From assembly GCA_016744295.1 (NCBI GenBank), contig JADGEQ010000003.1, positions 175,180 to 239,179 of the forward strand: DNA of 64,000 nt. Direction: 5' to 3'. The notes below the pieces were generated by a model. The model was not told the origin of the DNA. It did no database searches and saw only the letters and a list, made by a program, of their open reading frames with translations. Of this stretch, positions 1 to 7,735 are shown piece by piece; within the stretch, counting starts at the first letter, position 1, and each line of letters begins with the position of its first letter. The position numbers and the translations under genes were made by a program. Source of the stretch: Desulfobacteraceae bacterium (GTDB lineage Bacteria > Desulfobacterota > Desulfobacteria > Desulfobacterales > Desulfobacteraceae).

Positions 1-375
1 GGCGTTCATCGCATGGTCCTGGTCGGTTTTGGCGGGGGAAGAGATTATACTGATTTGTGAGGCCCTTCCCATGACAACGATATCGGCCACCCGAAAGGGG
101 AAGGCGGACACAAGGCTCTGGGGGACGAACCCCAGCAGCTTGGCGATTTTCCCGGGATCCAATTGGCCCAGGTTCTCATTGTCCAGGAAAATTGATCCGG
201 TGGGGGAGGGTAGCAGCTGCGCAATACACTTGAGCAGGGTGGACTTTCCAGATCCATTTGGCCCAAGAAGGCAGAAAATTTCTCCCGGGTCCAGGCTAAA
301 ACTGATGTGTGAGAAAATCGGGTTTTGTTTTGTATAGGCGAAGGAAATATTTTCAATGTTGATACTGCCTGCCAT
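1..375 (-). CDS. ABC transporter ATP-binding protein, FecE/BtuD type (partial, C-terminus off left edge)
   Basis: This is the nucleotide-binding subunit of an iron-complex/cobalamin type importer; it would hydrolyse ATP at the inner face of the membrane to power the permease encoded just upstream. The first 125 codons are present, starting at the ATG at 373-375. The Walker A motif GPNGSGKST lies near residue 38 and the Q-loop VPQS near residue 87; the signature motif, Walker B and H-loop lie beyond the window. It begins 3 nt after the permease stop, so the two are co-translated. It resembles the second ATPase at 14930-15769 (GPNGCGKTT, VPQT). Family assignment is firm; substrate is not. Confidence 0.9.
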   Translation of the reverse strand, partial: MAGSINIENISFAYTKQNPIFSHISFSLDPGEIFCLLGPNGSGKSTLLKCIAQLLPSPTGSIFLDNENLGQLDPGKIAKLLGFVPQSLVSAFPFRVADIVVMGRASQISIISSPAKTDQDHAMNA

Positions 376-378
376 GCT

Positions 379-1350
379 TCACCCAGACCTTTGGGTTTTT
401 CTGAGCAAAAGGGCAAACACAGGGGCCCCGAAAATGGCGGTTAAAATACCAATGGGAATTTCGGTAACAAGGGCCGTCCTTGCAATGGTATCCACGATGA
501 CCAGGTAACCGGCGCCCATGAGCATGGAGATGGGCAGCAGATATTTGTGGTCGGGTCCGACGATGAGGCGCCCGATATGGGGAATCATGATACCGATCCA
601 GCCGATGATCCCGCTGATGCACACCGCCGATGCCGTGGCAATGGTAGCAGAGATAATAATCAGGGTTTTCAGCCTTTCCGTGTTGACCCCCAGGGATTTT
701 GCATCCTCTTCTCCCATGGCCAGTAGGTTGATCTGCCACCGGACCATGAGCAGGGCGGTTATGCATCCTGCAAAAATCGGGGCTGTAATCAAAAGATCCC
801 TGGAGGAGACGTGGTTCAGGGAACCCAGGAGCCAGAAAACAATGGCCGGCATTTTGTTCATGGGATCGGCAATATATTTTAAAAAAGAGGTCAGGGCGGA
901 AAATAATGACCCCACCACAATTCCGGAAAGAACCAGCATGAGAATGGGGGTGATTTTGTAAACCCGTGACAGGGCATAGGTCATGCCCACCGAGGCAAGG
1001 CCGAATAAAAAGGAAATAAGATGAATGAGCCATAGGCTGTCAAACAAAAGAATGGCAAGGGCCGCCCCGAATCCGGCACCGGCTGCTACCCCCAGGATGT
1101 GGGGGCTGACCAAAGGATTCTGGAATACCCCCTGAAAAGAGGCTCCGGAAATGGAGAGGGCGGCGCCCACAAGAACCCCGGCCATAATTCTGGGCAGTCT
1201 CACGTCCATGACCACGGAATAGGCGGTTGTCGACCAGTTTTGGTCCAGGGGCAGGAGGGTGGACCCTAGTATTTTCAATACCGTGGCAAAGGGGATATCG
1301 ACCCGGCCAAACCCCAGGGAACCCAGAACCGCCAGAACAAGCAGGATCAT
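379..1350 (-). CDS. FecCD/BtuC-family ABC permease
   Basis: A polytopic inner-membrane permease of the FecCD family, forming the channel for an iron-chelate or corrinoid importer. The 323-residue product has many hydrophobic segments and the family motifs LPRIMAGVLVGAALSISGA (near residue 52) and GIIGWIGIMIPHIGR (near residue 245), the latter including the coupling region that contacts the ATPase. The start is unsettled: the ATG at 1350 sits inside the first membrane segment, the reading frame stays open for 28 further codons upstream, and no ATG, GTG or TTG occurs there, so a rarer start codon is possible. It follows the binding-protein gene and precedes the ATPase gene by 3 nt. Confidence 0.9.
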   Translation of the reverse strand: MILLVLAVLGSLGFGRVDIPFATVLKILGSTLLPLDQNWSTTAYSVVMDVRLPRIMAGVLVGAALSISGASFQGVFQNPLVSPHILGVAAGAGFGAALAILLFDSLWLIHLISFLFGLASVGMTYALSRVYKITPILMLVLSGIVVGSLFSALTSFLKYIADPMNKMPAIVFWLLGSLNHVSSRDLLITAPIFAGCITALLMVRWQINLLAMGEEDAKSLGVNTERLKTLIIISATIATASAVCISGIIGWIGIMIPHIGRLIVGPDHKYLLPISMLMGAGYLVIVDTIARTALVTEIPIGILTAIFGAPVFALLLRKTQRSG

Positions 1351-1411
1351 AAAGAGGGTAATCCAACTTTCCGGTGCCAGTGTGTGGGATTTTTTGACAG
1401 ATTTTCGGCTG

Positions 1412-2524
1412 TTATCCTCTATTTTTAATCCCCTTCATCATCCGAACCTCATAGGCTCCTGTTAAAATATCATTGGCCTGTTGATCGTTCAGATCAAATC
1501 CGAAGATTTGTTTGTAAAATTCTTTGACAAGAGATGGCAGGGAGATATCTTCAAACCGGTCAGGATAGGCAATGCTGGCAAGCCACAGGGGGAAAATAAC
1601 CGCCGATTCCATGGTGGGGCGGTTAAAAATAAAAACCCCGGCGGGCTGGGCATAAATTTGATTGTTCTGAACCGCTTTGACATGACGCCATTGGGGATGT
1701 TTGATGAGATCATCGGGTTTCCCATTATTGATCACCAGAATCTCCGGGTTCCATTCCAGCACCTGTTCCATGGAAATTTCCCCCAGACCCGCATGGAGCC
1801 CGCTTCGTTTACCAATGGTGACGACACTCTCGGCGGTATTCATACATCCGGCAAGTTCGATGCGTTCCTGCATAAAGGTGTCCCCCCCCAGGGTCACCAG
1901 ATGGCTGGGACTGTAGCCCTGAAACACCCGTTTGCGCTGTGCTGCCGGGATATCCTTTGTCCTTTCGGTCACCATGGTGATGATCCGCTCCAAAAAGGCA
2001 ACATAGCGTTCAGCCCGGTCCGGGGTATTGAAAACATATCCGTAAAACCGGATCTCTCGTTTCATATCCACAATCCCATCCCCCATACTGTCTTCCAGGA
2101 AGGCCACGGGAATACGGGTCTTATCAAGGACGATTCGGCCATCGGGGTCCCCGGCAATGACAATGTCCGGGTTTGACTGGATCAGTTCTTCAATATTAAT
2201 GCTGCCCGAGGTGGTCCGGGGTCCGGGCAGGAGCCGTATCTTTGGGTACATTTCCCGGACCAGTTTTGACATTTTCAATGTGTTGGTCACGGCACAAAGT
2301 TTGTCCTGAACCTCGAGCATAAAGGCAACCTGGCCCGTGGGGCCACCCAGCAGGGCGATGCGCTGTATGGGATCTGCCACAACAAAAGAACGTCCCTTCA
2401 TGTCTGTTATGGTGCGGAATCCTTTCCCGATGCTTGGATCTTTTTTTTCCTGGGTATACTGCCTGGCAAGGAAGAGTATAACAAGCAGGGAAACAAGCAG
2501 GCATATAAATCTGATTTTTGTCAT
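1412..2524 (-). CDS. Periplasmic binding protein, FecB/BtuF type
   Basis: A substrate-binding protein of the periplasmic-binding family PF01497, which would deliver the ligand to the adjacent permease. The start at the ATG at 2522-2524 is chosen because it opens directly on a hydrophobic signal or anchor (TKIRFICLLVSLLVILFLA); a longer reading from 2554 adds a charged, non-signal stretch. Two half-domains are visible: an N-terminal one with DMKGRSFVV and SNPDIVIAG, and a C-terminal one with WNPEILVINN and a final helix before the stop. There is no lipobox Cys. It shares its layout with the second binding protein at 15766-16869, including the end motif VKEFYKQIFGFDL versus VRDFYKQFFNLSL. Confidence 0.85.
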   Translation of the reverse strand: MTKIRFICLLVSLLVILFLARQYTQEKKDPSIGKGFRTITDMKGRSFVVADPIQRIALLGGPTGQVAFMLEVQDKLCAVTNTLKMSKLVREMYPKIRLLPGPRTTSGSINIEELIQSNPDIVIAGDPDGRIVLDKTRIPVAFLEDSMGDGIVDMKREIRFYGYVFNTPDRAERYVAFLERIITMVTERTKDIPAAQRKRVFQGYSPSHLVTLGGDTFMQERIELAGCMNTAESVVTIGKRSGLHAGLGEISMEQVLEWNPEILVINNGKPDDLIKHPQWRHVKAVQNNQIYAQPAGVFIFNRPTMESAVIFPLWLASIAYPDRFEDISLPSLVKEFYKQIFGFDLNDQQANDILTGAYEVRMMKGIKNRG

Positions 2525-2543
2525 ATTATCTAAATTCTCTCGA

Positions 2544-3785
2544 TTAAATGTCATTGGCCCTTACAATCACCAGGGGCGGGTCATAAAGCCCAGGCAACAC
2601 CTGGACAGTGTTTGCTTCATCTAAATAAAATTGTAAACAGTCGACAAGGTTGTTACCAAGCTGCTCCTGACCCGGCAGAATCGCCAGTTTTTTAAAAATA
2701 TCCCGGGCTGCGGCCCAGTTGCTGTCAAGCCAGTGTATCTGCCCGGCCAGGAGGAGAGCCTGGGCCCGAAGGACATCTTTTTTTTGCCGTGTTTCCAGCA
2801 AACTTCTTTTTTTGCCATCCATCCCTAAAAAGAGATGCGCGTCTTTTTGTACCGTTAAAAGTGTAGCCACGGCTTCCCTGTTCCTGCCAAGGGAAAATAA
2901 AATCCGGCCGCGAAGATAGCTTGTTTCCATGTTCCCTGGGTGCTCTGTCGCCAATATCTCCAGGGCCTGCTGATATTGGCCGGACAAAAATAGATTTTTT
3001 GCACAATGATAGACATTGTTTCCCTCCTGAAGTCTGGCAACCTCATTCCAGGCAGATAGTATCTTGTAAAGGCGTTCAAGCATCCTGTCCGGTTCCTGTT
3101 TTTCCTGCAAAATATTTTTTATTTCAAGTGCGGCCGCAGCCCGATCATAATCCATGCGGTTAATGGCAATCCTGCCAAGCAGATCCCAGTTTCCGGCACC
3201 TGCCGGGTGAAGGCGGATGAGTTTTCTGGCGGTTGCCTCACACGCCTCCCATTTCTCAAGGGCAATCTGACAGTGAACCTGCAACAGGAGATGATGTTTT
3301 TTTGCCCTTTGCCCCTGGGTGATCTTCGCAATTGAGGCCAGCGCTTTTTCATAATTTTCCAAACAATACCAGGCAAAAGCGAGGTGATATTGATAGAGGG
3401 GGGATTGGTTTTCCCTATCCATGGAGACAAGTTTATTATAGGTATGAATCGCTCCGGTAAAATCTTCAGCCTGCATTTGATAATTACCCAGATTATGCCA
3501 GAGATTTCTTTTTTCAGGGTAAAGTTGTGTTCCCTTTTGCAGGAAAAGGATTGCCGGCTTAAGCCGGTCCAAACCGCCGCTGGCCTGGGCGGCATAGGCG
3601 AGGACATAGGAGGAGGGCTTAGGTGTCTCAAGCAAAGAGGACAGAATGGAAAGGCAGTCTTCATACTGTTCCTTTTCCAGACGTTCATAGGCCTTTTTAA
3701 GCACCTTATATTCCCGGGGGGTTATGGTTTCCCCGCTGGCAAAAGAGGCCGGTAAAAACAGCAATATAATAATAAAAAATCGCAT
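2544..3785 (-). CDS. TPR-repeat periplasmic protein of the TonB2-type cluster
   Basis: A secreted tetratricopeptide-repeat protein of about 413 residues. The ATG at 3783-3785 is preferred because it gives a clean signal peptide (MRFFIIILLFLPASFASG); the longer reading starting at 3869 overlaps tonB. Repeated helix pairs with TPR character run through most of the protein, for example LWHNLGNYQMQAEDFTGAI and NWDLLGRIAINRMDYDRAA. It starts 2 nt after the tonB stop. In Vibrio TonB2 loci a TPR gene also follows tonB2, so a role as periplasmic accessory of the energy transducer is inferred by position. Its exact function is unknown. Confidence 0.8.
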   Translation of the reverse strand: MRFFIIILLFLPASFASGETITPREYKVLKKAYERLEKEQYEDCLSILSSLLETPKPSSYVLAYAAQASGGLDRLKPAILFLQKGTQLYPEKRNLWHNLGNYQMQAEDFTGAIHTYNKLVSMDRENQSPLYQYHLAFAWYCLENYEKALASIAKITQGQRAKKHHLLLQVHCQIALEKWEACEATARKLIRLHPAGAGNWDLLGRIAINRMDYDRAAAALEIKNILQEKQEPDRMLERLYKILSAWNEVARLQEGNNVYHCAKNLFLSGQYQQALEILATEHPGNMETSYLRGRILFSLGRNREAVATLLTVQKDAHLFLGMDGKKRSLLETRQKKDVLRAQALLLAGQIHWLDSNWAAARDIFKKLAILPGQEQLGNNLVDCLQFYLDEANTVQVLPGLYDPPLVIVRANDI

Positions 3786-3787
3786 AC

Positions 3788-4456
3788 CTAATCCAGGGAA
3801 AATGACAGGGGAATATCCACGCGGACAGCAACCCTTTTCCCTTGGATTTTTGCGGGAATAAAGGTCCATTTTTTTACCGATCTTAAGGCTGCCTTTTCAA
3901 AATACCCAACAGGATCTGCCTGGATGATCCGGGTACTCAGAACCTTTCCGCCAGCACTCACCACACACCGGACAAAAACCTTGCCTTCAACACCCTGGCC
4001 CTTGGCCCGGGGTGGATAGATGGGGGGGCTGTAATGTTTAAGCCTTGGCGGGTGGTCAACCGTCGCCATATCATAGATGCCTGCTGTTCCCGGGGTGGTT
4101 TTGACAGCTTTTGTTTTAACCGGTTCTGCAGCAAGGGGCAGGGGCATGGTGGCTGCCATGGTGGGTGTCGCTTCCATTTTTAGGGGATTCATCTGGATGG
4201 GGACCGATTCTATCTTTTCTCTTGTGGATGTTTTTTTGGGAAGTGATTTGGAAAATTGAAGAATTTTTTTCGGAATAATTCTTTTGTTCTTTTGTTTTTC
4301 CAGGGGGGCAGGGAGGGGAACAAGCTGAACCGGACTGATGAGCGTGGGCACAACAGCTGCCTGTTCTGCGCTCATCAGGGGGGCCACGAGGCAAATCAGA
4401 AGCGTGATACAAAGGGTTCCCACAAGGGATCCTGCCAGGCGCAGCGTAAAGATCAT
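3788..4456 (-). CDS. tonB: TonB energy transducer (short, TonB2-like)
   Basis: Couples the ExbB/ExbD proton channel to outer-membrane receptors. The start is the ATG at 4454-4456, which overlaps the exbD stop as ATGA and leads straight into a membrane anchor (residues about 8-28). A proline- and lysine-rich linker follows, then the TonB C-terminal domain (about residues 145-222) with YPPRAKGQGVEGKVFV and KWTFIPAKIQGK, the usual conserved surface. The 222-residue length is typical of short TonB2 proteins. A longer reading back to 4546 lies inside exbD and is rejected. It serves the two receptors nearby, most directly the one at 7736-9727 in the same gene series. Confidence 0.9.
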   Translation of the reverse strand: MIFTLRLAGSLVGTLCITLLICLVAPLMSAEQAAVVPTLISPVQLVPLPAPLEKQKNKRIIPKKILQFSKSLPKKTSTREKIESVPIQMNPLKMEATPTMAATMPLPLAAEPVKTKAVKTTPGTAGIYDMATVDHPPRLKHYSPPIYPPRAKGQGVEGKVFVRCVVSAGGKVLSTRIIQADPVGYFEKAALRSVKKWTFIPAKIQGKRVAVRVDIPLSFSLD

Positions 4457-4860
4457 TGTTCGCCAGCCTTGGCAGCAACACTCAGGTTGGTAACACCTGC
4501 AAGGCGACAGGCGTCCAGAACGCTTATGGTTGTGCCTGTGGAACAACTTTTATCCGCAACAATCACCACATTTCCCCCGGGCACTTCAGCCAGAAAGCTG
4601 TTCATTCTTCCTTTGACATTATGAATATCAATTTCATGCCCTTCAATAAAGATCCGGCCGGCACCCGTGATGCCGATAATCAGGGAAACTTTTTCCTTCA
4701 CAGCAGCAGAAGCGGCCTGGGGCCTGTTTACTTCCACCCCGGATTCGCGGACAAATGAGGTTGCCACAATAAAAAAAATGAGAAGAATAAAAACCATATC
4801 AATGAGGGGTGTCATATCAATCTGGGCAATATCCTCTGAATATAATTTGCGTCTGCGCAT
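4453..4860 (-). CDS. exbD: ExbD/TolR biopolymer transport protein
   Basis: The 135-residue ExbD/TolR subunit of the TonB motor. A single N-terminal membrane helix (about residues 18-38, IDMTPLIDMVFILLIFFIV) carries the family Asp within LIDMVF that takes part in proton translocation; the remaining 95 residues form the periplasmic domain. It starts 9 nt after the exbB stop, and its own stop overlaps the tonB start as ATGA, which suggests translational coupling and fixed stoichiometry. Confidence 0.93.
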   Translation of the reverse strand: MRRRKLYSEDIAQIDMTPLIDMVFILLIFFIVATSFVRESGVEVNRPQAASAAVKEKVSLIIGITGAGRIFIEGHEIDIHNVKGRMNSFLAEVPGGNVVIVADKSCSTGTTISVLDACRLAGVTNLSVAAKAGEQ

Positions 4861-4869
4861 CTGTATCTC

Positions 4870-5421
4870 CTAATCTGACAACAGGGTTCCTGTTTTTCTT
4901 TGGATTTCGCCCTGCCTGCGGACAGCACTTCTTTTGAGAAAAACAACTGCCAGAATTCCCGGAACGGCAACAAACAAGCCAAACTGGGTGGTTACCATGG
5001 CCTCGGAGATACCGCCCGCCAGGGCCTTAGGATTGGTCAGCCCAAATCGGGCCACAGACTGGAAGGTCTTTATCATTCCGGTTACCGTGCCGAATAATCC
5101 TAAAAAAGGGGCGAGGGCGGCAAGTACCTTTATGGTCGACATTTGACGGATGTGCTTTTCCCCTGCCTGTTCCTGCAGGAATAATAGCAGGCCTCGATCG
5201 TGACGAGAACTGCCTGTTTTAAGCGAAACAAAGGTGTTTTTGATCTGTTCAATCTCATGACCCTTCTTTTTTTGCCAAAGGGGAAGGTGATAAAAAATTT
5301 CTAACCACATCCAGAGACAACACAGAATCAAGGGATACATGGTGATCCCCCCTGTTTTTAAATAGTGTTCAAAAACCATGATAAGATGTTCCATCTTTAG
5401 GTTCACGGCTCCTATGCTCAC
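4870..5421 (-). CDS. exbB: ExbB/TolQ-type proton channel subunit
   Basis: Stand-alone ExbB subunit of the TonB motor with the MotA/TolQ/ExbB domain. The conserved core FLGLFGTVTGMIKTF lies near residue 122, followed by the last membrane helix (TTQFGLFVAVPGILAVVFL). The start is taken as the GTG at 5419-5421, overlapping the stop of the upstream gene as GTGA; an internal ATG at 5392-5394 (MEHLIM) is an alternative that would shorten the protein by 9 residues. With the TtpC-like gene upstream, the locus has two ExbB-domain proteins, the hallmark of TonB2-type systems. Confidence 0.9.
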   Translation of the reverse strand: MSIGAVNLKMEHLIMVFEHYLKTGGITMYPLILCCLWMWLEIFYHLPLWQKKKGHEIEQIKNTFVSLKTGSSRHDRGLLLFLQEQAGEKHIRQMSTIKVLAALAPFLGLFGTVTGMIKTFQSVARFGLTNPKALAGGISEAMVTTQFGLFVAVPGILAVVFLKRSAVRRQGEIQRKTGTLLSD

Positions 5422-6788
5422 GACATCTGGCCTTTGGAAATACGCGCAATGGTTCCCATGCCGCAGGCTTCCATATCTTCTACCAGAACGACCACCCGTC
5501 TTTTTAAAAAGTGATGGGCCAAAAGAAGGGGAATGGCAATGGCCAAACCTGCCTGGGTGGTTACCAGCGCCTCGGAAATACCGGTGGACATCATCCGGGG
5601 ATCACCGGTTCCAAAAATGGTAATGGCCCGAAAGGTACTGATCATACCGGTCACCGTACCCAGAAGCCCCAGCAGAGGAGCAATGGAGGCCAATACACCA
5701 ATGATGGAAAGAAAGCGTTCCTGCTTTCCCTGTTCTGTCAAAATTTTTTCTTCAACAATGGCATCAAGGCTGTCAATGGGTCTATTTTCCAAAGACAAAC
5801 AGGCTTCCATCACCCTTGCCCCAGGGCATCTCGATATTTTGGACAGGGCCATTCGTACCTGGTCCGAAGATTTCAGATCCAAAAACTGCTCTTTTCTTTT
5901 TTGGCCAATCCGTTTTTGCATAAAAAGATGCAGGGCTTTTAAAAAGGAAAACAGGGTTCCGATAAGACCTGCAATAAGAATCGGGTAAAGCAGAACACCA
6001 CCTGCCTCAACCCAGGTTTCAAGGGACTGCTTTTGTTCTGCCGCCCGGATGGCTGTACCGCCGGTGATATCCATTGGCAACCTGTCTGATCCGCCCTTAA
6101 GCCAAACAGAAACTTGTTTGCCCTGGGCTTTAACGGACAGACCCGGCTGCCCTGGCTGGGGCAGAACAAAATAGGCACCTTCAGGCGTCTGATATCCAAG
6201 GAAAAAACCGCCGGCGCGAGAAAGGGACACTGTCTGAACCTGCCCGTTTGTCCCTATTACCTCTGTGTTTTTTTTCTCAATCCTGCTGGTGGCCCTTATG
6301 TCCTCAAAGAGAAGAGAGGTATAGGTCTGCATCTCTTTTAATCCCAAAAAATTATCCTGATCGAAAAGGAATTTGACCCTCTGTCTCATTTCAGGGTGCA
6401 TGGCTGCAACCGTGCTTGAATCCAGGCGAGAGAGGGTTTGACGCAGGGCATTACGAAAACTCCCCTCAACGGTTTTCATATCAGCCATCTCACTTTGATA
6501 TTGTTCGGCAAGCCTTGCTCTTTTTGCCGACAGCGTGTTGAGGGTGTCGGTTGTCTGGGCAAGTGCCCTGGTATTTTGGGATATATTTTTTTTCAGAATC
6601 GCTATTTTCTTTTTAAGTGCGGCTTTGTCCTGGTGTGCAAAACGCTCGGAAAAAAGGGATTTCTCGTCTATTTTTCCGGCCAGGGAGATCACTTTTCTGG
6701 CGGAATTTTCCCAGGTTTCAGCGGCCTGGCAGGGCAGGGTAAAACATAGTGAAAAAAGGGCAAGGCAGACCATGAATTTTTTTTTCAT
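5418..6788 (-). CDS. ttpC: TtpC-like ExbB fusion with periplasmic coiled-coil domain
   Basis: A 456-residue protein with a signal peptide (residues 1-22), a long coiled-coil-rich periplasmic part (about 30-260) and a C-terminal MotA/TolQ/ExbB domain (about 270-450) containing LGLLGTVTGMISTFRAI. This architecture is that of TtpC, the extra component required by the Vibrio TonB2 system. It overlaps both neighbours (ATGA with the DUF3450 gene, GTGA with exbB), so the whole set is probably translated as a coupled unit. The symbol is given by architecture and gene order, not by a sequence search. Confidence 0.85.
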   Translation of the reverse strand: MKKKFMVCLALFSLCFTLPCQAAETWENSARKVISLAGKIDEKSLFSERFAHQDKAALKKKIAILKKNISQNTRALAQTTDTLNTLSAKRARLAEQYQSEMADMKTVEGSFRNALRQTLSRLDSSTVAAMHPEMRQRVKFLFDQDNFLGLKEMQTYTSLLFEDIRATSRIEKKNTEVIGTNGQVQTVSLSRAGGFFLGYQTPEGAYFVLPQPGQPGLSVKAQGKQVSVWLKGGSDRLPMDITGGTAIRAAEQKQSLETWVEAGGVLLYPILIAGLIGTLFSFLKALHLFMQKRIGQKRKEQFLDLKSSDQVRMALSKISRCPGARVMEACLSLENRPIDSLDAIVEEKILTEQGKQERFLSIIGVLASIAPLLGLLGTVTGMISTFRAITIFGTGDPRMMSTGISEALVTTQAGLAIAIPLLLAHHFLKRRVVVLVEDMEACGMGTIARISKGQMS

Positions 6789-7606
6789 ATCTTCCCTCCA
6801 TTTTGTCCTTCGACTGCAGGGCTGCCCACGGGAAGCTCAACCAAGGTGGTGACTCTTTTTTTCCGGGCGATCTCCATGGCCTTTCTCAGCTCCCCTATAT
6901 TGGGTTTGGAAAGATCCTGCCATTCTCCTGTGGCCTTTGTGTATCTCTGGACATGGCTGTCGGCTTCCATCAAGCGAAAGAGCCCCAGGCGGCCCAGCCT
7001 GAAAACAAATACCTGTTCTGAACCTCCTTGAATATTCTCAACCACCTCCTGGGTGATATCCACTGAATAGCCATAATCGGATTCAATTTGAATGGCGCCA
7101 AGAAGGCGGCCGAATTTGTCCGAAAGGCCGGCGTCCGGATCATCGAGGGAAGAACGGATAAAGGCAAGCCGCCTGTTTCGTTCCTCTTGTGCAAAGGGCA
7201 GATCTGATTTAACATGACTTTCAAGATCAAAATAAAGAACCTCTAAAAAGGGTGCCAGGGTATTTCGAGTTTTTCCGGCCTGGGCCAGATTTTCCTGCAA
7301 AACAGCGATATTCTTTTTTTCGGACAAAAGATAGCGCTGGGTTCGTTCCAGCTGAAATTGGGTCCATGCATCCTTTAACTCAAGGTTCTGGAGTTCCTGG
7401 ATTAAACCTTCCCGTTCTTCCATCCATTTTTTTGTTGTGCTACCCGCCTTTGAGGCCCGGCTTATCGAACTTTCAAGGGTTTTGTGAACATCCTCAGGCC
7501 CCGCGGCCCGGCACAATGGTGCAAATGCCGCAAATGCCGCCAGGATAAGGATAAGGCAGAGGCAAAGTTGCACAATTTTTATTTTCACCAGTCGCTTGGT
7601 GTTCAT
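6785..7606 (-). CDS. DUF3450-family coiled-coil protein of the TonB2-type cluster
   Basis: A secreted, highly charged coiled-coil protein of 273 residues with a signal peptide (hydrophobic run about residues 8-30 ending in CRAAG). The composition, the YGYSVDITQE and VFRLGRLGLF segments, and the position directly before the ExbB fusion match DUF3450 proteins, which accompany TtpC-type systems. The ATG at 7604-7606 is chosen because GGAG lies about 9 nt upstream; an ATG 24 nt further up is possible. Its function is unknown; a role in linking or regulating the periplasmic part of the TtpC-like protein is an inference from fixed gene order. Confidence 0.8.
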   Translation of the reverse strand: MNTKRLVKIKIVQLCLCLILILAAFAAFAPLCRAAGPEDVHKTLESSISRASKAGSTTKKWMEEREGLIQELQNLELKDAWTQFQLERTQRYLLSEKKNIAVLQENLAQAGKTRNTLAPFLEVLYFDLESHVKSDLPFAQEERNRRLAFIRSSLDDPDAGLSDKFGRLLGAIQIESDYGYSVDITQEVVENIQGGSEQVFVFRLGRLGLFRLMEADSHVQRYTKATGEWQDLSKPNIGELRKAMEIARKKRVTTLVELPVGSPAVEGQNGGKI

Positions 7607-7677
7607 CAATCCCATTCTCCTTTTGCCCATTCTCCTTTTGCCGGTTCACTCCAGTCTGGCGGGTCACCGGTTTCATA

Positions 7678-7722
7678 AACGGCAAAAAACATTTTCAGCT
7701 TAGGTCAATGCTTTTTGCCGTT
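7678..7722 (-). terminator. Stem-loop between receptor gene and DUF3450 gene
   Basis: Perfect 11-bp arms AACGGCAAAAA (7678-7688) and TTTTTGCCGTT (7712-7722) enclose a 23-nt loop, 14 nt past the receptor stop. The T-rich arm end gives it some terminator character. It may uncouple the abundant receptor message from the less abundant motor genes downstream. Confidence 0.5.
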
Positions 7723-7735
7723 CAGCAATTACCGC